Below, one piece after another: positions 26,881-39,530 of a stretch of 64,000 nt of DNA. A program made the position numbers and the translations under genes. A model generated the notes under the pieces. That model was given only the letters and a program-made list of their open reading frames with translations, did not search any database and was not told the DNA's origin. The number at the start of each line of letters is the position of its first letter. The stretch's first letter is position 1. This stretch comes from Trichoplax sp. H2 (taxonomy: Eukaryota > Placozoa > Uniplacotomia > Trichoplacea), in contig NOWV01000127.1 in assembly GCA_003344405.1 (NCBI GenBank), positions 62,001 to 126,000 of the forward strand. Direction: 5' to 3'.

Positions 26881-29800
26881 TTTATATACACTACTATCCA
26901 TTTCGTTCTCTAATATTAGCCCTCCACTCAAATATTCCTTAGTCTCACGTTTACATCGATCACCATTTCTTGAATAAACTAATCTCTCGATCACGATGAT
27001 GCGTATACTGCCATTTCTCCGGTTGCTTGGTATTTTCCTTCGACCTAAATATTTCTTAGTCTTATGTTTACATCAATCACCATTCCTAAAACGATGAATT
27101 CATTTGTAGATCAAGACGATGAGATAGAGATGAAACACATCTATCAATACGACTATCCATTTAATTTCTTGATATTAGCCCTCAACCCAAATATTGATTA
27201 ATTAATTCTGTTTCCCTGATTTTGACTCCTTGCCTAAATATTTTTATTTGATCTTATGTTGACATTAGTCACCATTTCAAAAAGGCTGATGATGACATGG
27301 AGTGTATTGATTCCGCCATCATTACGCCAGCAGGTGTAATGGATTGATTCAATTGAAGACCAATCGATGTTGTCATTTTAACTTTTTCTTTATTCACTCA
27401 ATACCGTGCCTTCCAACTAGCAGTCAATATTATTATTAATCAATTAACTCAATCTTGTTGATAGTAGGTTGAAAATATCTGATACCATCTTTATCCTTTA
27501 TTCTATTATCACCGAGACATCTTATCAGCATCATGAACAATGCTATCTATTCTTATCATTTGTCTTATCTAATTTCGACATCACATGATCCAACGATCAT
27601 AGATAAAATTGATTCAGATTGCGGTTAAACTAGAGTATACAGTATGTTCAAATAAGGCCGATAGACAAGTAAATAGACTGCAAACCATACTGTATAGAGT
27701 TAATAATAATCAACTGATATTGAACAACCCAATCGATTTTTATTAAAATGGATAGGCTGATGAGCATCGGCATGAGCTGTGGGCCATCGTTAGTGACTGC
27801 TGAAAAAATAATTTTGTTACTTTCTCTTTCTTCTTTCAAAGAAGAACAGACATGGTACTGTACAATCGAAAGTGATCCAGAATATCCATTTCATGGCTTG
27901 AGATAAAAAATACGTATTCACTTATTAATCTGTATCACCTATACTGTAATTATCCAAATCATTGAAACGCTCCATTGGCTATTCTTGGAATCTCCGGCAC
28001 GGCAATCCTCTTTGCATTATTAAATAGGCATTGGCCACGCACTACGTTAGTCGATAATTATAATAGACAATAACACATTGCTGGTCAATTGTGGAGCAAT
28101 TTGCTATCAAAAAAATTATCAAAACATCGCATAGTAACGTCGTCGATTCTAGACTGCGTTAAGGCTAAGGTTGAGATTTATTGAGTGTCATAGGCATGCC
28201 AAGAGACTCCTGGCTTATTGTGCTCTTGGGCAAGATTTAAGCTAGGCTACTACTGTAGAATACAATCGATTTTCATTGCTTCTCGTATAATTAATAACAA
28301 GCATCTGTGGAAAAAATTTTAGGGGTATAAATAACGAAAAATAAGAAATCGATCAGATACTTAAAAATTAACCATTTAAAATCCATATCTATCCGTGATC
28401 GTTCTTTCAGCGATTGCCAAGGCTGCTCCACCTGTCATAAAACCCATGGCTAGAAATATTTCATGACATATTTCTAGAATCTCCCATCATAGTTATAATA
28501 GTATTCAATACTTTCATTAAATATACATGTATGCTCTCTTACAACGTCATGTCTTGTATAAGGAAATTATTATGTTAATAAGAAACAGCTTTACTTGTCG
28601 ATCATGATTGAAATGAAATTTCTTAATCTATTCACTGATCATATCATATAAGTGACTTGGCACCATTCAATCACGGTATCACAATGACATCATCTGTTTT
28701 AGAGCTCAAAACAAGGAAGTAGTAAAGTTGCTTTCCATCGTAATAATCAAAAATTATCTTGAACATCCATCGACTACTTAGAATAATACCTATTCGCTAA
28801 TAGAACATGATTAAATCATGGCGTCATAATATCATCATCCATTTAGAGCTTAAATCAGGGAAGTAAAATTAAGTTCCAAGGTTATAAACAAGGATAATCA
28901 TGAACGTATTTATTAATTGGAATAAAAGCTATTCAATGTCGATACTAACAATGGTTGTCCTACTTATAATTGCAAGAATACTCGGAAACTGCTTTTAAAC
29001 ATTCTTGGAATCGCCATCCTAGTCATGACACTTTTAAATATTAAAGATGCATTCTCCGTCGCTCAGATTATACATTGCATTCATCCTTTGCTAACACAAA
29101 ATATATTATTTGTTAATTTTGGTTAAGTTATGGAATGGCAACATGATGAGATAGAAAGAATATTTTTAATGTTATAATGACATACGGAATAGACTATCCG
29201 CCCACTAGAATGGTAATGGAATACTGTACTAGAGTGAGTGCTTAAAATTTTATCCTAATATCGATCCTTTAGAGTTGCGATGCATCATTGTGATCAGTAG
29301 TTGCCTACCTCGATAAATTATCAGGAAAAATGCTTCTAATTGTATGATAATACATTATATTACCTATCTATTAAAGTCGCAATTTAATATTATGCTTAGA
29401 TTTTTTATTGCTAGTTTAATCGCCAGAAGGAATACTTTTGGTGCGGTGATAGTACTGTATTTTATAGTATCTATCCATCGAGCCGCAATGCATGACCATC
29501 GATAATCTATAATTAATTACTCTTTGACCTATTCCGAGAACTCCTGTTCTAGTAATGGTACTTTTAAATATTTAATGTATTTCTTCTACGTGGTGAGAAT
29601 GATCGTGTATTATCCTAATAGATGAATAGCAAAATGATATTCCATGCAGTCCACGATCAAACCATGCTATCGTCATGAAATCAATTTTCATTCCTTTGAA
29701 CGAGTTATAAACCTCATACGCATGAATGAATAATTTTAAGGCTTAGATAATTACTAGCAAGAAATGTTTTCAACTATGAAATTTAAAAGTGATAAAATGA

Positions 29801-31200
29801 TGTCAGTTTATCACTGGCTACAGTAATAATAAAATATTATCCGCATGCTAACCCTGCAATTTGAAACGTTAGAATTCTGATCTAAGCTATAACGACTGTT
29901 ATATACCATGCAAGACTATGAAAGACATTTTGCTGATCGATTATATTATAATTAAACCATAGCGTAGCAATGCAATAGAATAGCTATTGGCTACTTGTCA
30001 AGATAATATTACGAAACAATTCTTGAAGGGTCATGATAATATAGCGTTCATATACTCGTGCTATCCGATATTGCTAGAGACACAATCTTATTTAAGAGGA
30101 TGAAAGGTTATCCCATTCCGAATTAGTAAGATAATCTAAAATACTTCTTGGTCTGAAACTAGAATTTCTATCCTAGTTATAAAAGACAGTTTCAACGGCA
30201 TTTTTAGATAGTATAGTCAGTTATGCATAATACTAATTAAAATGGCAGTTGCATTCCTAATGATGCAGGTAATTTGAAACGTTTCATCTCCTATTCTTGG
30301 AATTTCTATCCAAGTAATAACGATATGAAATACTTTCTTTATTACATACCTAATTTTGTCCATGATGCGCAACAGTAATGAGCTCGAAACAAGGACAGAT
30401 TACCTAAAAGTTCATAATCAACCTATTATGCCACTATTCAATCATCTTCCACTGAATTTAACATCATTTAATAATGATTAGTCTTTGCTTGATTAGTGCA
30501 CGTAAATAAGAGTAATAATAGCCTAAAATAAAACTTGTTCAATCTTTATTAACGCTAGTCTGCTCTTATCGATGGTGTGTGGGCAATGCAAATGCTCCAT
30601 AAACTCTTTCTGGATTCCAATCATAGCTATCCAGTTTTAAATGGATACTCCCTCATGCGGTATTATATATCGCGTTAATAGATAGTAAACAGGAGTCATA
30701 TTGGCACTAGCCCTTCATAGAGCTAAGTATTTGTGACCGAATTGATTTTCACTTTACTTGACAGTAGAATAAGGCATTTAAAGCCCAACGTATGCCTGTG
30801 ATAGAATGCTTTTCAGTTTACCGTAAATTCGATATCTACCTGTAGGCTAAAGTAAGCATCCCGTCGTTCACCAATCTTGAATGGCAATAGTCAATAGCCA
30901 AATAAAACCAACTTAGTTCGCTAGTAGCCTATTACTAAAGCTATGATACGGCAATTGGAAGCCAATTTATACAGTATGACGATGGTCATGATATTTATTA
31001 CGTAGAAATGAATTTCCCGCCAATGCCAATAGCGTCTCTATTAAGTAAACGAATTATCAATCATTCACTATAAACCAGTAAAACCCTTCCCTATACTTAA
31101 TCAGCTATTTCTTTGCGTAGCATTAGCTCAGAAAGTACAGGAAATAAGAAAATTTTCTCAATTTGGTTTACTGTGATGGACAATAAATTCATATAGGAAG
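26881..31200. repeat. AT-rich interval with dispersed decayed repeats
   Basis: From 26.9 to 27.3 kb the block CTTAGTCT(C/T)A(C/T)GTTTACATC followed by ATCACCATT recurs near 26939, 27056 and 27250. From 27.98 to 30.66 kb variants of ATTCTTGGAATC(T/G)CC, often followed by a CTTTTAAATATT-like block, recur near 27980, 29003, 29537, 30294 and 30609. These look like remnants of an old repeat family. No exon chain could be built. Confidence 0.5.
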
Positions 31201-31210
31201 TCATTTATTA

Positions 31211-31267
31211 AACGTATGGTATTCCAATGCTGTAAATATAATAGACCGTATTGGAATACCGTACGTT
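31211..31267. repeat. Inverted repeat with 20-bp arms
   Basis: Arms 31211-31230 and 31248-31267 are complementary at about 18 of 20 positions and enclose a 17-bp AT-rich loop. It is isolated in intergenic sequence about 0.9 kb beyond the MDC1 stop codon. Confidence 0.8.
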
Positions 31268-32161
31268 AATATAGCGTAATAGCAAACTGGATATCAATAG
31301 TCATCGCTCTTACAATTTTCTACTAATTGACGTATCATATAATACTGTAGTAGGCAAGAATCACAACACACCTACAGTACCTCCAAGCTACACGAAATTT
31401 TCCAAAAGGATAATCCGCATGACTATAGCAAATTTTATTACAGTACGGTAACTTTTTACTATACAATGTAGTAAAAGCCTTAGACCAAACTGAAGAGCAG
31501 ATCAAACTTTTTATTTAAATACAAATTTATGCGCACAAGGGCACAATAAAACATGCTGTAAAACTTTCTACGTTTACTAAGTTTAATATAGTAAATTTTG
31601 ACGCTAACGTTGCCGATATCAAATAACCAATAATTAAACTTATGCAACCGTTTCTACTAATTCTATTTTGCCTACTGTATTGATGAAATAATGTACCCGA
31701 ATAGCGAGATAGACTCTAAATTTACTTGGATAAAATCATGATATCATAGATTGAATAACTATAGGCATAAAATGTTGGAAAGAAACTATGTTAGCAGTGA
31801 TATGGCAATTTCATAAACAACTGTATATAAATAGAGTTTGAAAAAAATTTGAAAACTGCTGCAGCTAAATTACAGTTGAAGTTAATTTATGAACAAGATA
31901 TTTAAAGCTCATTTTTTTGTACAAGCGATATTTAGACAACTGGTACAAGTACTATTAATAAAGTAATCATCTATTAAACTTTTCAGATAAGGGTAAAACA
32001 TTACTAGCCCCTTTACCTACATTACTGTTTACATTACAAGCGAGTACGTGTATAATGTACGAGTATGTCAGTAAAACAGAATGTTAACGATCTATATTTT
32101 ACAAGATTGACTCGTACGTAAACCATGTCTTTGCACGAGTATAGAGCCAGAAATGCTACCA

Positions 32162-35100
32162 TTACGTTTTTCTACGTTTACTGGCTCTACTTGGAGGAGT
32201 GGCAATTGCTGCTTTAGCAGTCGATCGACTACGTTTCTTACCAGCAACTACGGGCAACATGTCTTTTGGCCATAATATATTATTGTCCGTATCCAATGCT
32301 TGCCGCAATACACCACTTAAGAGTAACTCAGCACTGTGTACAGTCATACAATTTTTAACAGCATCGAAGCAAACGTCTTCGTCTTCATCACAGCTTATAA
32401 TTAACACATTATTGTTAGGATTAGTTGGCATTTTACTTAAGTAGTGACCACCAGCACATTCTACAATCATTTTCATTTGTTCCGGCGGTGGGCGTACATT
32501 CGGTGTCACATACACTTCATAATTTTCAAGTAATGGTTTTTCTTTCGCATTATCATGAGCTTGCCTGATTAGAAAGTTATTCTGCCTTTCTGCAACACGA
32601 TCTTTGATGAAATAAGCAGCTGATGGTACAAATGTTTTGGCAGATTTACAGGCATCAAGCCACTTCGTATTGACGATAGGAATGCCTCTCGATAGGCCAC
32701 ATAAAAATTTAACGGTCCTTCGAATTTTGTCTGTCACTAAATGTGTACATTCCTGGATATTATCAACTACTTGACCTCCTAAAGATTTAATTGTCTATAA
32801 AATAAAACAATACAAATTAGTTCTTATACATGTGTAAGCTATATAAATTGAAAGTTATAGTCCACGCAGCCTGACGCAGGGCAAGAAACTAAAACTTACT
32901 TTTTCACCATCTTCATCAATGAAACCTGTAAACATAACTTTAACCGTCGGATTTTTGCATTCTGATTCAACACTAGATGCATAAATGGTAGACGAGCTAT
33001 CTTTACCAGAAGATTCAAACGGCTGTTTTCTAGATCTTCCTCTTGTGCTACTGACACTTTGAGATTTATCTTTGATATTAGAAGGTGCTGATTTTTGCCT
33101 TTTATTTCCATTTCTCCTACTTGGACTTTTTACTTCCAAAGTATCCACAGTGTCGCTACTTTTCTCGGTAGTGCAACTTTCTAGTGCAATATTTGGCGAT
33201 TCTTCGTCTACGGTTGCATAATTTAAATTGTCGTCGGTTTCAGATGGGGATAACTCAGTAGTCTCTTTTTGGTCATGTGATATTTTTCTTTTGATGCCAG
33301 ATTTTGTAGATTCTTCTTGCTGCCGAATTGAATCAACTATCGACAATTTCTCTTCACTATCCTTAGCAGATACATCTTTATTATCAGAAAGCTTACTTGC
33401 GATCTTGCCATCTTTATTTTGATCCTCTTGAGCTACTGGAGCTGTGGAGAATAACGGACTGGAAAAGCCTTGATTATCGTCTATATCAGTAGCATCAGAG
33501 TCGTCATTTGCATCTGCAACCTCTTCAGTAATTTGCTGTTTAACAGGTCGTAAATCCAAGGTCGATGGCAATTTCTCTACAGAGGGTACACTATCGAATA
33601 AACTCTTATCAGATTGGATACTAGTTTTTACTTCATCATCTGAACTGTATGCAACAGTGGTTGCCATTGGTAGATCGACATGTTTGTCTTTTTCTTTCTG
33701 ACAAACGATCGATTCATTAAACTCATCTTCTGATTCCGTATCTGCTTCATATGGATCTTGTGCTCTAGCTTTATTATCAGACGAAGCACTAGCAGCTGTG
33801 TTTGAATTAGCATTTCCTAGGAAAAGATTAGTGCAAGAAAAAAGAAATCAGAATCAGTTAGAACCAACCTTTTGTCAATTTAATGATAGCGTTGTGTTTT
33901 AAAACTAACCATCATCTACATAGGAAATAGTTTGATCTTGGTCCTTATCATCTAAATTTAATTTGTATGCTATAGTTGCTTCATCATTGTTGGCAATCGT
34001 TTTTTCACTTTTATCGTCTTTATCAGCATCAGTAGAGATGTCATATGCTAGCGTTTCTTCGTAAAAACTGCTCTCTTTTCCCTTGCTAGCTATTTCATTA
34101 TTATCAACCTCTATTTCATAGCAAAGCGTTTCTTGATAATCACTCGCTCGTTTTGTATCTTTATGGCTAATTTCATCATCAGTTGGTGTAGACTGCTTAG
34201 CATCATCATCAATGTTATATGGAATCGTTTCTTGATTGTAGCTATCCTGCACTTTAGAAGTACTACTATTTTGAATATTCTCGGCATTCACGATTTTGGA
34301 GTAATCATTCTTTTCTTCCGCATCATCATTACTTGTATCATCACATGGCAATGTTGCCTCATTTGAAATAGTTGCGCTATGATTTATATCTTTTCTGAAC
34401 TGCGAGCTCTTACTTTCATCCGTATAAACTAGAGTCTGTTGATCGTCAGTATCCTTGTCTGCAACAGATGACCGACGTTGTTTGTTGTTAGGCTGGCTTT
34501 CTTGGCTACTTCCACTGCCAGAAGTTTCAGCTGAGTAAGCTTCAACTGCTTCCAAATTAAACGTGACCGTTTTCTTGGAATTTATTTCTTGCTGAATTTT
34601 ACTGTCATCGTGCTTTCGTGGTATAGCTGGTGATACTGTTTCAACTTTTTTTAATAACAGTTCATTACTGCTGTTAGAATCAGGTAAGTCATCTCCGTTG
34701 GAATCTACAAAATATACAATCGATTCGAGTCCGGTGATTAATATAAAAGGCGTCTACGTTAACAAATTTGCATTAATCTGCAAAGGTAAAAAGCATAGCA
34801 CACTGTTTAATGCTAGGATTTATTTACTTCACAGTGACATGTAAACAAGACATAATTCTATATTCACGATACACTTTATAGAAATGTGCAATCACAATTA
34901 GCAAGTTTGATTTTATTGTACTCATAGTCCTGTCATAATCAATTTATTAAGACCTGATTGTTTCTCACGATCGGGCTTTTCTTTTACATCATCGTCCATG
35001 TTTTCTGCCTACAAGGAGCACAAAATGCAAAAACGTACGTACGAGAGTAATCACTGATTTTATCCTACATGTAAAGATTTTTGCAATGTACTATTAACAA

Positions 35101-36972
35101 GAGCAATAATAAATTAATTACCAACGTGTGTCAAAATGATAGGTATGAGTATCTCTTACTTGTAAGTTAAGCATTAATTCTGATTCTGATGGAGTATCAC
35201 TGCCATCGTCTTCTTCGTTATCATCTTGCTCTATCGTACGAATGTAACAAAGTCTAAGTGATGTCAACGTGTTTTTAAATGGCCTCAAAGAGTAATGTAT
35301 TTGAAAGAAGATTCTTCTAATCACATCTTATTTACTAACTAACATGAAATAACAGCGAGTTCAACATGACATCATACCTAAATTTTTCAAGTACTGACAG
35401 CGAACATCGCCAAAAATGAGCATATCGCAGTGGTTTAACTCGTAACGAACATGCGGCTGAAGTTGTAGCTTTCCACGACGTGATTTGTTCTTGCTATCGC
35501 AATCATACAATAGGTGCATGTCGCCAGCAATTTCGATGCATGCATGGCGTTTGGAGAGTGGTTTTACCGGAACATGCACGGTACTTTTTTTGTCGCGTCC
35601 AATATAATTTTTACCTCGGCGAATAGGAAAGATTGCTTCTTGAAATTCCTCACGCCACCGAAAGACTTTCAAGTATCCAACCTGTAAAGCATATGATGAC
35701 ATGGTTAACAGTGACTACCCTACTGCATATGCATAAGTTATAAATCAGCAAGCAAGTTGTAGCCAGAAAGCCATCATGCGCATGGTAAGATTCAGATTAA
35801 TTATTACCCTCGTTTGATTGCACTGCACAGCCTACTCTGTATCGAACTAGATTACATTACGTCCATCTACAGTCGATGCTAAAGTCACTATTCTTGCAAC
35901 TTTATACAGTAAATAACTCAGGACCAGGCCTGCTCTTGGTGCAGATTCGAGCTACTAAAAAGGTGCAATGGTGATAAATTGCGCAGGGCCACTTCAGGCC
36001 GCCATTAGCATCGTGAGCCATGAGAAATGGAGGATAAGAATCGTGGCCAAGAGTAATTCGGTTTTGTGCAGCTGTTAGCGTTGTCCAACCATGAGAAATG
36101 GATATTTTGAATCATGGCCAAAGTAGTTGGATACATTATCATTATAAAGTCATCATTTTTTGATCACTTAATTAAATGATTCATAATTATAAGCACTGCT
36201 AAATTAAGGCTATAGGCGCAGATTCGAGCTACTAAAAAGGTGAAATTGTGACGAGATGCTGCAGATCCGGTACAGCTATACTGTATACTGTATACATCTC
36301 CAGAGGTCATTTTTGGCAGTTCATCAATGATTCATCCTAAGGCTCTACAGTAGGCTACTAAAATGGTGAAATAGTGATGAAATACTTGTCGGTAAAGTCC
36401 TGCAAATTTACGCCAAGGGATAATAACAATCATGGTCCAGAGAAGTTTGCTACATTCTCAACTAGATCATTAACGTGCAGAGATCAAGTCCAATAGACAC
36501 AGTAAGAATATATTAAAGTCTAAGTCATGATTTATTTTCCACCTGGGTGCAGATTAGAGCTACTAACTGTATTGGGTGAAATGGTGATGAAGTACTGGCA
36601 AAGAGTATGATAGGTAGTGTCCAGATATTTATGCGATCTGCCAAGCTAGCATGTCAAGTCTAACGAGTATTTCTTGATGATTTTCTCATCCATGATATCG
36701 TGGTTGTGGTTTTCGATCGGTAGATGTATTGATTCTACTGACTATATATTCTACGAGCGTGATCTTAAGCTCCATTACGTCATAATACGATGAACAATAA
36801 CGGTGAAAAAGCCATGATGATTTTTCAAGAATGCAATTAAAACCTTGCAGCCCGTTCATGCGTAGGCATACCTAAAGATACTTACCGGAGTGGATGCATC
36901 CTGTGCACTCTTGACGACATCTTCTTCTTGTTGAAAGACGTCCAAGTCCAGTGGTATCGTAAAATCATCCAT
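32162..36972 (-). CDS. MDC1: MDC1, mediator of DNA damage checkpoint (FHA + tandem BRCT)
   Basis: Seven exons: 36972-36886, 35681-35378, 35230-35160, 35008-34954, 34704-33910, 33816-32900, 32794-32162; all phases agree, giving 953 aa. Residues about 30-130 are an FHA domain (GRDKKSTVHV, SKRHACIEI), directly after a short acidic N-terminus beginning MDDFTIPLDL. The middle (about 131-690) is acidic and disordered. The C-terminal 250 residues are twin BRCT repeats (VMFTGFIDED, TVKFLCGLSRGIP, YVTPNVRPPPEQM); the Thr and Lys that grip phosphorylated H2AX in the human protein are both present. MDC1 tethers repair factors to chromatin beside breaks. It is much shorter than human MDC1 (2089 aa) and lacks the long PST repeat block. 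NBS1-type SDT motifs are few (GSDTPSE, DSDATDID). The middle carries repeated TxxY/F motifs, listed separately. Confidence 0.95.
33910..34704 (-). other. MDC1: MDC1 region with repeated Thr-x-x-Tyr/Phe motifs
   Basis: This fifth MDC1 exon encodes about residues 173-437. It holds TVTF (T218), TLVY (T263), TIPY (T332), TLCY (T365), TLAY (T390), TIAY (T416) and TISY (T431), plus a degenerate TLPC (T290). The next exon adds TVAY (T491). Position +1 is always Ile, Leu or Val, position +3 is aromatic, and Glu/Asp/Gln usually precede the Thr (QETIPYNID, QETLCYEIE, EETLAYDIS). Confidence 0.9.
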
Positions 36973-37375
36973 TGCTTTAATTGGCTTGCAACGATAACGT
37001 GTTACAATGGCAACGTGATCGCCTTTTCGAGGCTTAACAGAAAACTGGATGTAGACTGCACAAGTTGATCAAGGCGGTAGCCAATGGATGCCCTGGCAAT
37101 GATCCAATTTGCTTTGACTGCTATTATTCTCAAACAGAGGATGCAAATACTCGCTTGCACAATTGGATCAGTAGAATAACGTTAATGAAACTCTGGCACT
37201 TTCATCAATGACCAATCACAACTGATAGAAGGAAAGAAATTTCTTCTTGTTAGACCATCCTAGTTCTACAAGGCTGAAAAAGGTCGTGGAGAAGAGGAAT
37301 TTGGATCATCCTTCTCTTGCTTGGCACTCTATCAGGCTGAGCAAGGAGTTGCGCCAAAAGCAAACATGTACGAGC

Positions 37376-37861
37376 AGGTACGCTACAGTACTGTACACTG
37401 TACTGTGCAGAATAAGCTGTCATCCCTAGGGTGATTTCTGTCGTACTGATCGTGTGATACGCGTTGAAAATCGATGACACATTATTGACCAGCTGGAGTA
37501 CGTACGGTACAGTACTGTACACTGTACTGTGCAGAATAAGCTGTCATCCCTAGGGTGATTTCTGTCTTATTGATCGTGTGATACACGTTGAAAACCGATG
37601 ACACGTTATTGACCAGCTGGAGTACGTACGGTACAGTACTGTACACTGTACTGTGCAGAATAAGCTGTCATCCCTAGGGTGATTTCTGTCGTACTGATCG
37701 TGTGATACGCGTTGAAAACCGATGACACGTTATTGACCAGCTGGAGTACGTACGGTACAGTACTGTACACTGTACTGTGCAGAATAAGCTGTCATCCCTA
37801 GTGTGATTTCTGTCCTACTGATCGTGTGATACGCTTTGAAAACCGATGACACGTTATTGAC
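37376..37861. repeat. 124-bp tandem array with palindromic core
   Basis: GTGCAGAATAAGCTGTCATC starts at 37405, 37529, 37653 and 37777, exactly 124 bp apart. Each unit has GGTACAGTACTGTACACTG, a perfect-palindrome core (for example GTACAGTACTGTAC at 37507-37520), followed by GATCGTGTGATACGC and ending TTGACCAGCTGGAG. Unit-to-unit differences are a few single bases. Confidence 0.92.
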
Positions 37862-38529
37862 CAGCTCGAGTACAGTGTAAAAGGAGATTGTACTGTAAAA
37901 ATGTAGAGTACGTTGGATTGATAAAAAGCAGAATACCGTCTTGACACCTACAGTACAGTATACAGTAACATAGATCCTGGAGTCGTACTGTACTGTACAC
38001 AGCACAGTATGCTGTGGAAATCATACAGTACTGTACACTGTACAGCATAGTACTCTACTAATCTGTACTGTAGCCCGAATTTCGACTACGGTGACAATAG
38101 TTTTGCTTAAGCTGTTGCTCAATATTCACGGGCGTACATGATATTCTATTGTCTAGTGTCTACTCAACGACTCATAAACTGGTAGATTAAGTACTATAGC
38201 GTACAGTACATTGTCTTTGTTGATGGCCCGATGAATGCGAGTCATGGCTGAAATCCACTGCGGATGGCTTTCAAAATCATATCGTGCCTACAGTACGGAA
38301 TCATGATCGCATTCTGTGAAACTGTGTGTAAAATAAATGTCGTAAAAAGCTGATATACTATACTGTAATTTACGACATATGTTTTCCACGAGCCTATACC
38401 GTACTATACTGTACAGTGTACAGTACTGTGATTTTGTGCATCGGTTTGCACTCTGGAGTCTCCATACTAGACAGACTGATAGATGGACCCTAAAATCGTT
38501 AGCTTACAGTAGACCTACTGAAACAACTG

Positions 38530-38549
38530 NNNNNNNNNNNNNNNNNNNN
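38530..38549. other. Assembly gap (20 N)
   Basis: A run of 20 N splits the palindrome array. The sequence after it (from 38550) matches 37473 onward. The sequence before it ends exactly where the matching copy near 39528 continues. The true gap length is unknown. Confidence 0.98.
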
Positions 38550-39530
38550 GATGACACATTATTGACCAGCTGGAGTACGTACGGTACAGTACTGTACACT
38601 GTACTGTGCAGAATAAGCTGTCATCCCTAGGGTAATTTCTGTCTTACTGATCGTGTGATACGCGTTGAAAACCGATGACACGTTATTGACCAGCTGGAGG
38701 ACGTACGGTACAGTACTGTACACTGTACTGTGCAGAATAAGCTGTCATCCCTAGAGTAATTTCTATCTTACTGATCGTGTGATACGCGTTGAAAACCGAT
38801 GACACGTTATTGACCAGCTCGAGTACAGTGTAAAAGCAGATTGTACTGTAAAAATGTAGAGTACTGTACAGTACGTTGGATTGATAAAAAGCAGAATACC
38901 GTCTTGACACCTACTGTACAGTATACAGTAATATAGATCCTGGAGTCGTACACAGCACAGTATGCTGTGGAAATCATACAGTACTGTACACTGTACTGTA
39001 CACTGTGCAGTAATATACAGTGTACAGTGTACAGTACAGCATAGTACTCTACTAATCTGTACTGTAGCCCGAATTTCGACTACGGTGACAATAGTTTTGC
39101 TTAAGCTGTTGCTCAATATTCACGGGCGTACATGATATTCTATTGTCTAGTGTCTACTCAACGACTCATAAACTGGTAGATTAAGTACTATAGCGTACAG
39201 TACATTGTCTTTGTTGATGGCCCGATGAATGCGAGTCATGGCTGAAATCCACTGCGGATGGCTTTCAAAATCATATCGTGCCTACAGTACGGAATCATGA
39301 TCGCATTCTGTGAAACTGTGTGTAAAATAAATGTCGTAGAAAGCTGATATACTATACTGTAATTTACGACATATGTTTTCCACGAGCTTATACCGTACTA
39401 TACTGTACTGTACAGTGTACAGTACTGTGATTTGGTGCATCGGTTTGCACTCTGGAGTCTCCATACTAGACAGACTGATAGATGGACCCTAAAATCGTTA
39501 GCCTACAGTAGACCTACTGAAACAACTGTA
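38550..39530. repeat. Second copy of the ~1-kb palindrome segment
   Basis: This stretch repeats 37473-38529 with near identity. It has two 124-bp units (38606, 38730) instead of three, and small length changes within the GTAC-rich runs. Landmarks in order in both copies: CCAGCTCGAG (37861, 38814), GCCCGAATTTCG (38073, 39067), CCTACTGAAACAACTG (38514, 39513). Confidence 0.9.

Noticed and set aside
27648-27839. 63-codon minus-strand frame
   Set aside because: No recognisable motif, no neighbours to splice to, and its composition is that of the surrounding AT-rich repeats.
37405-38760. Regularly spaced direct repeats resembling a CRISPR array
   Set aside because: The whole 124-bp unit is conserved, with no variable spacers, and the host is an animal.
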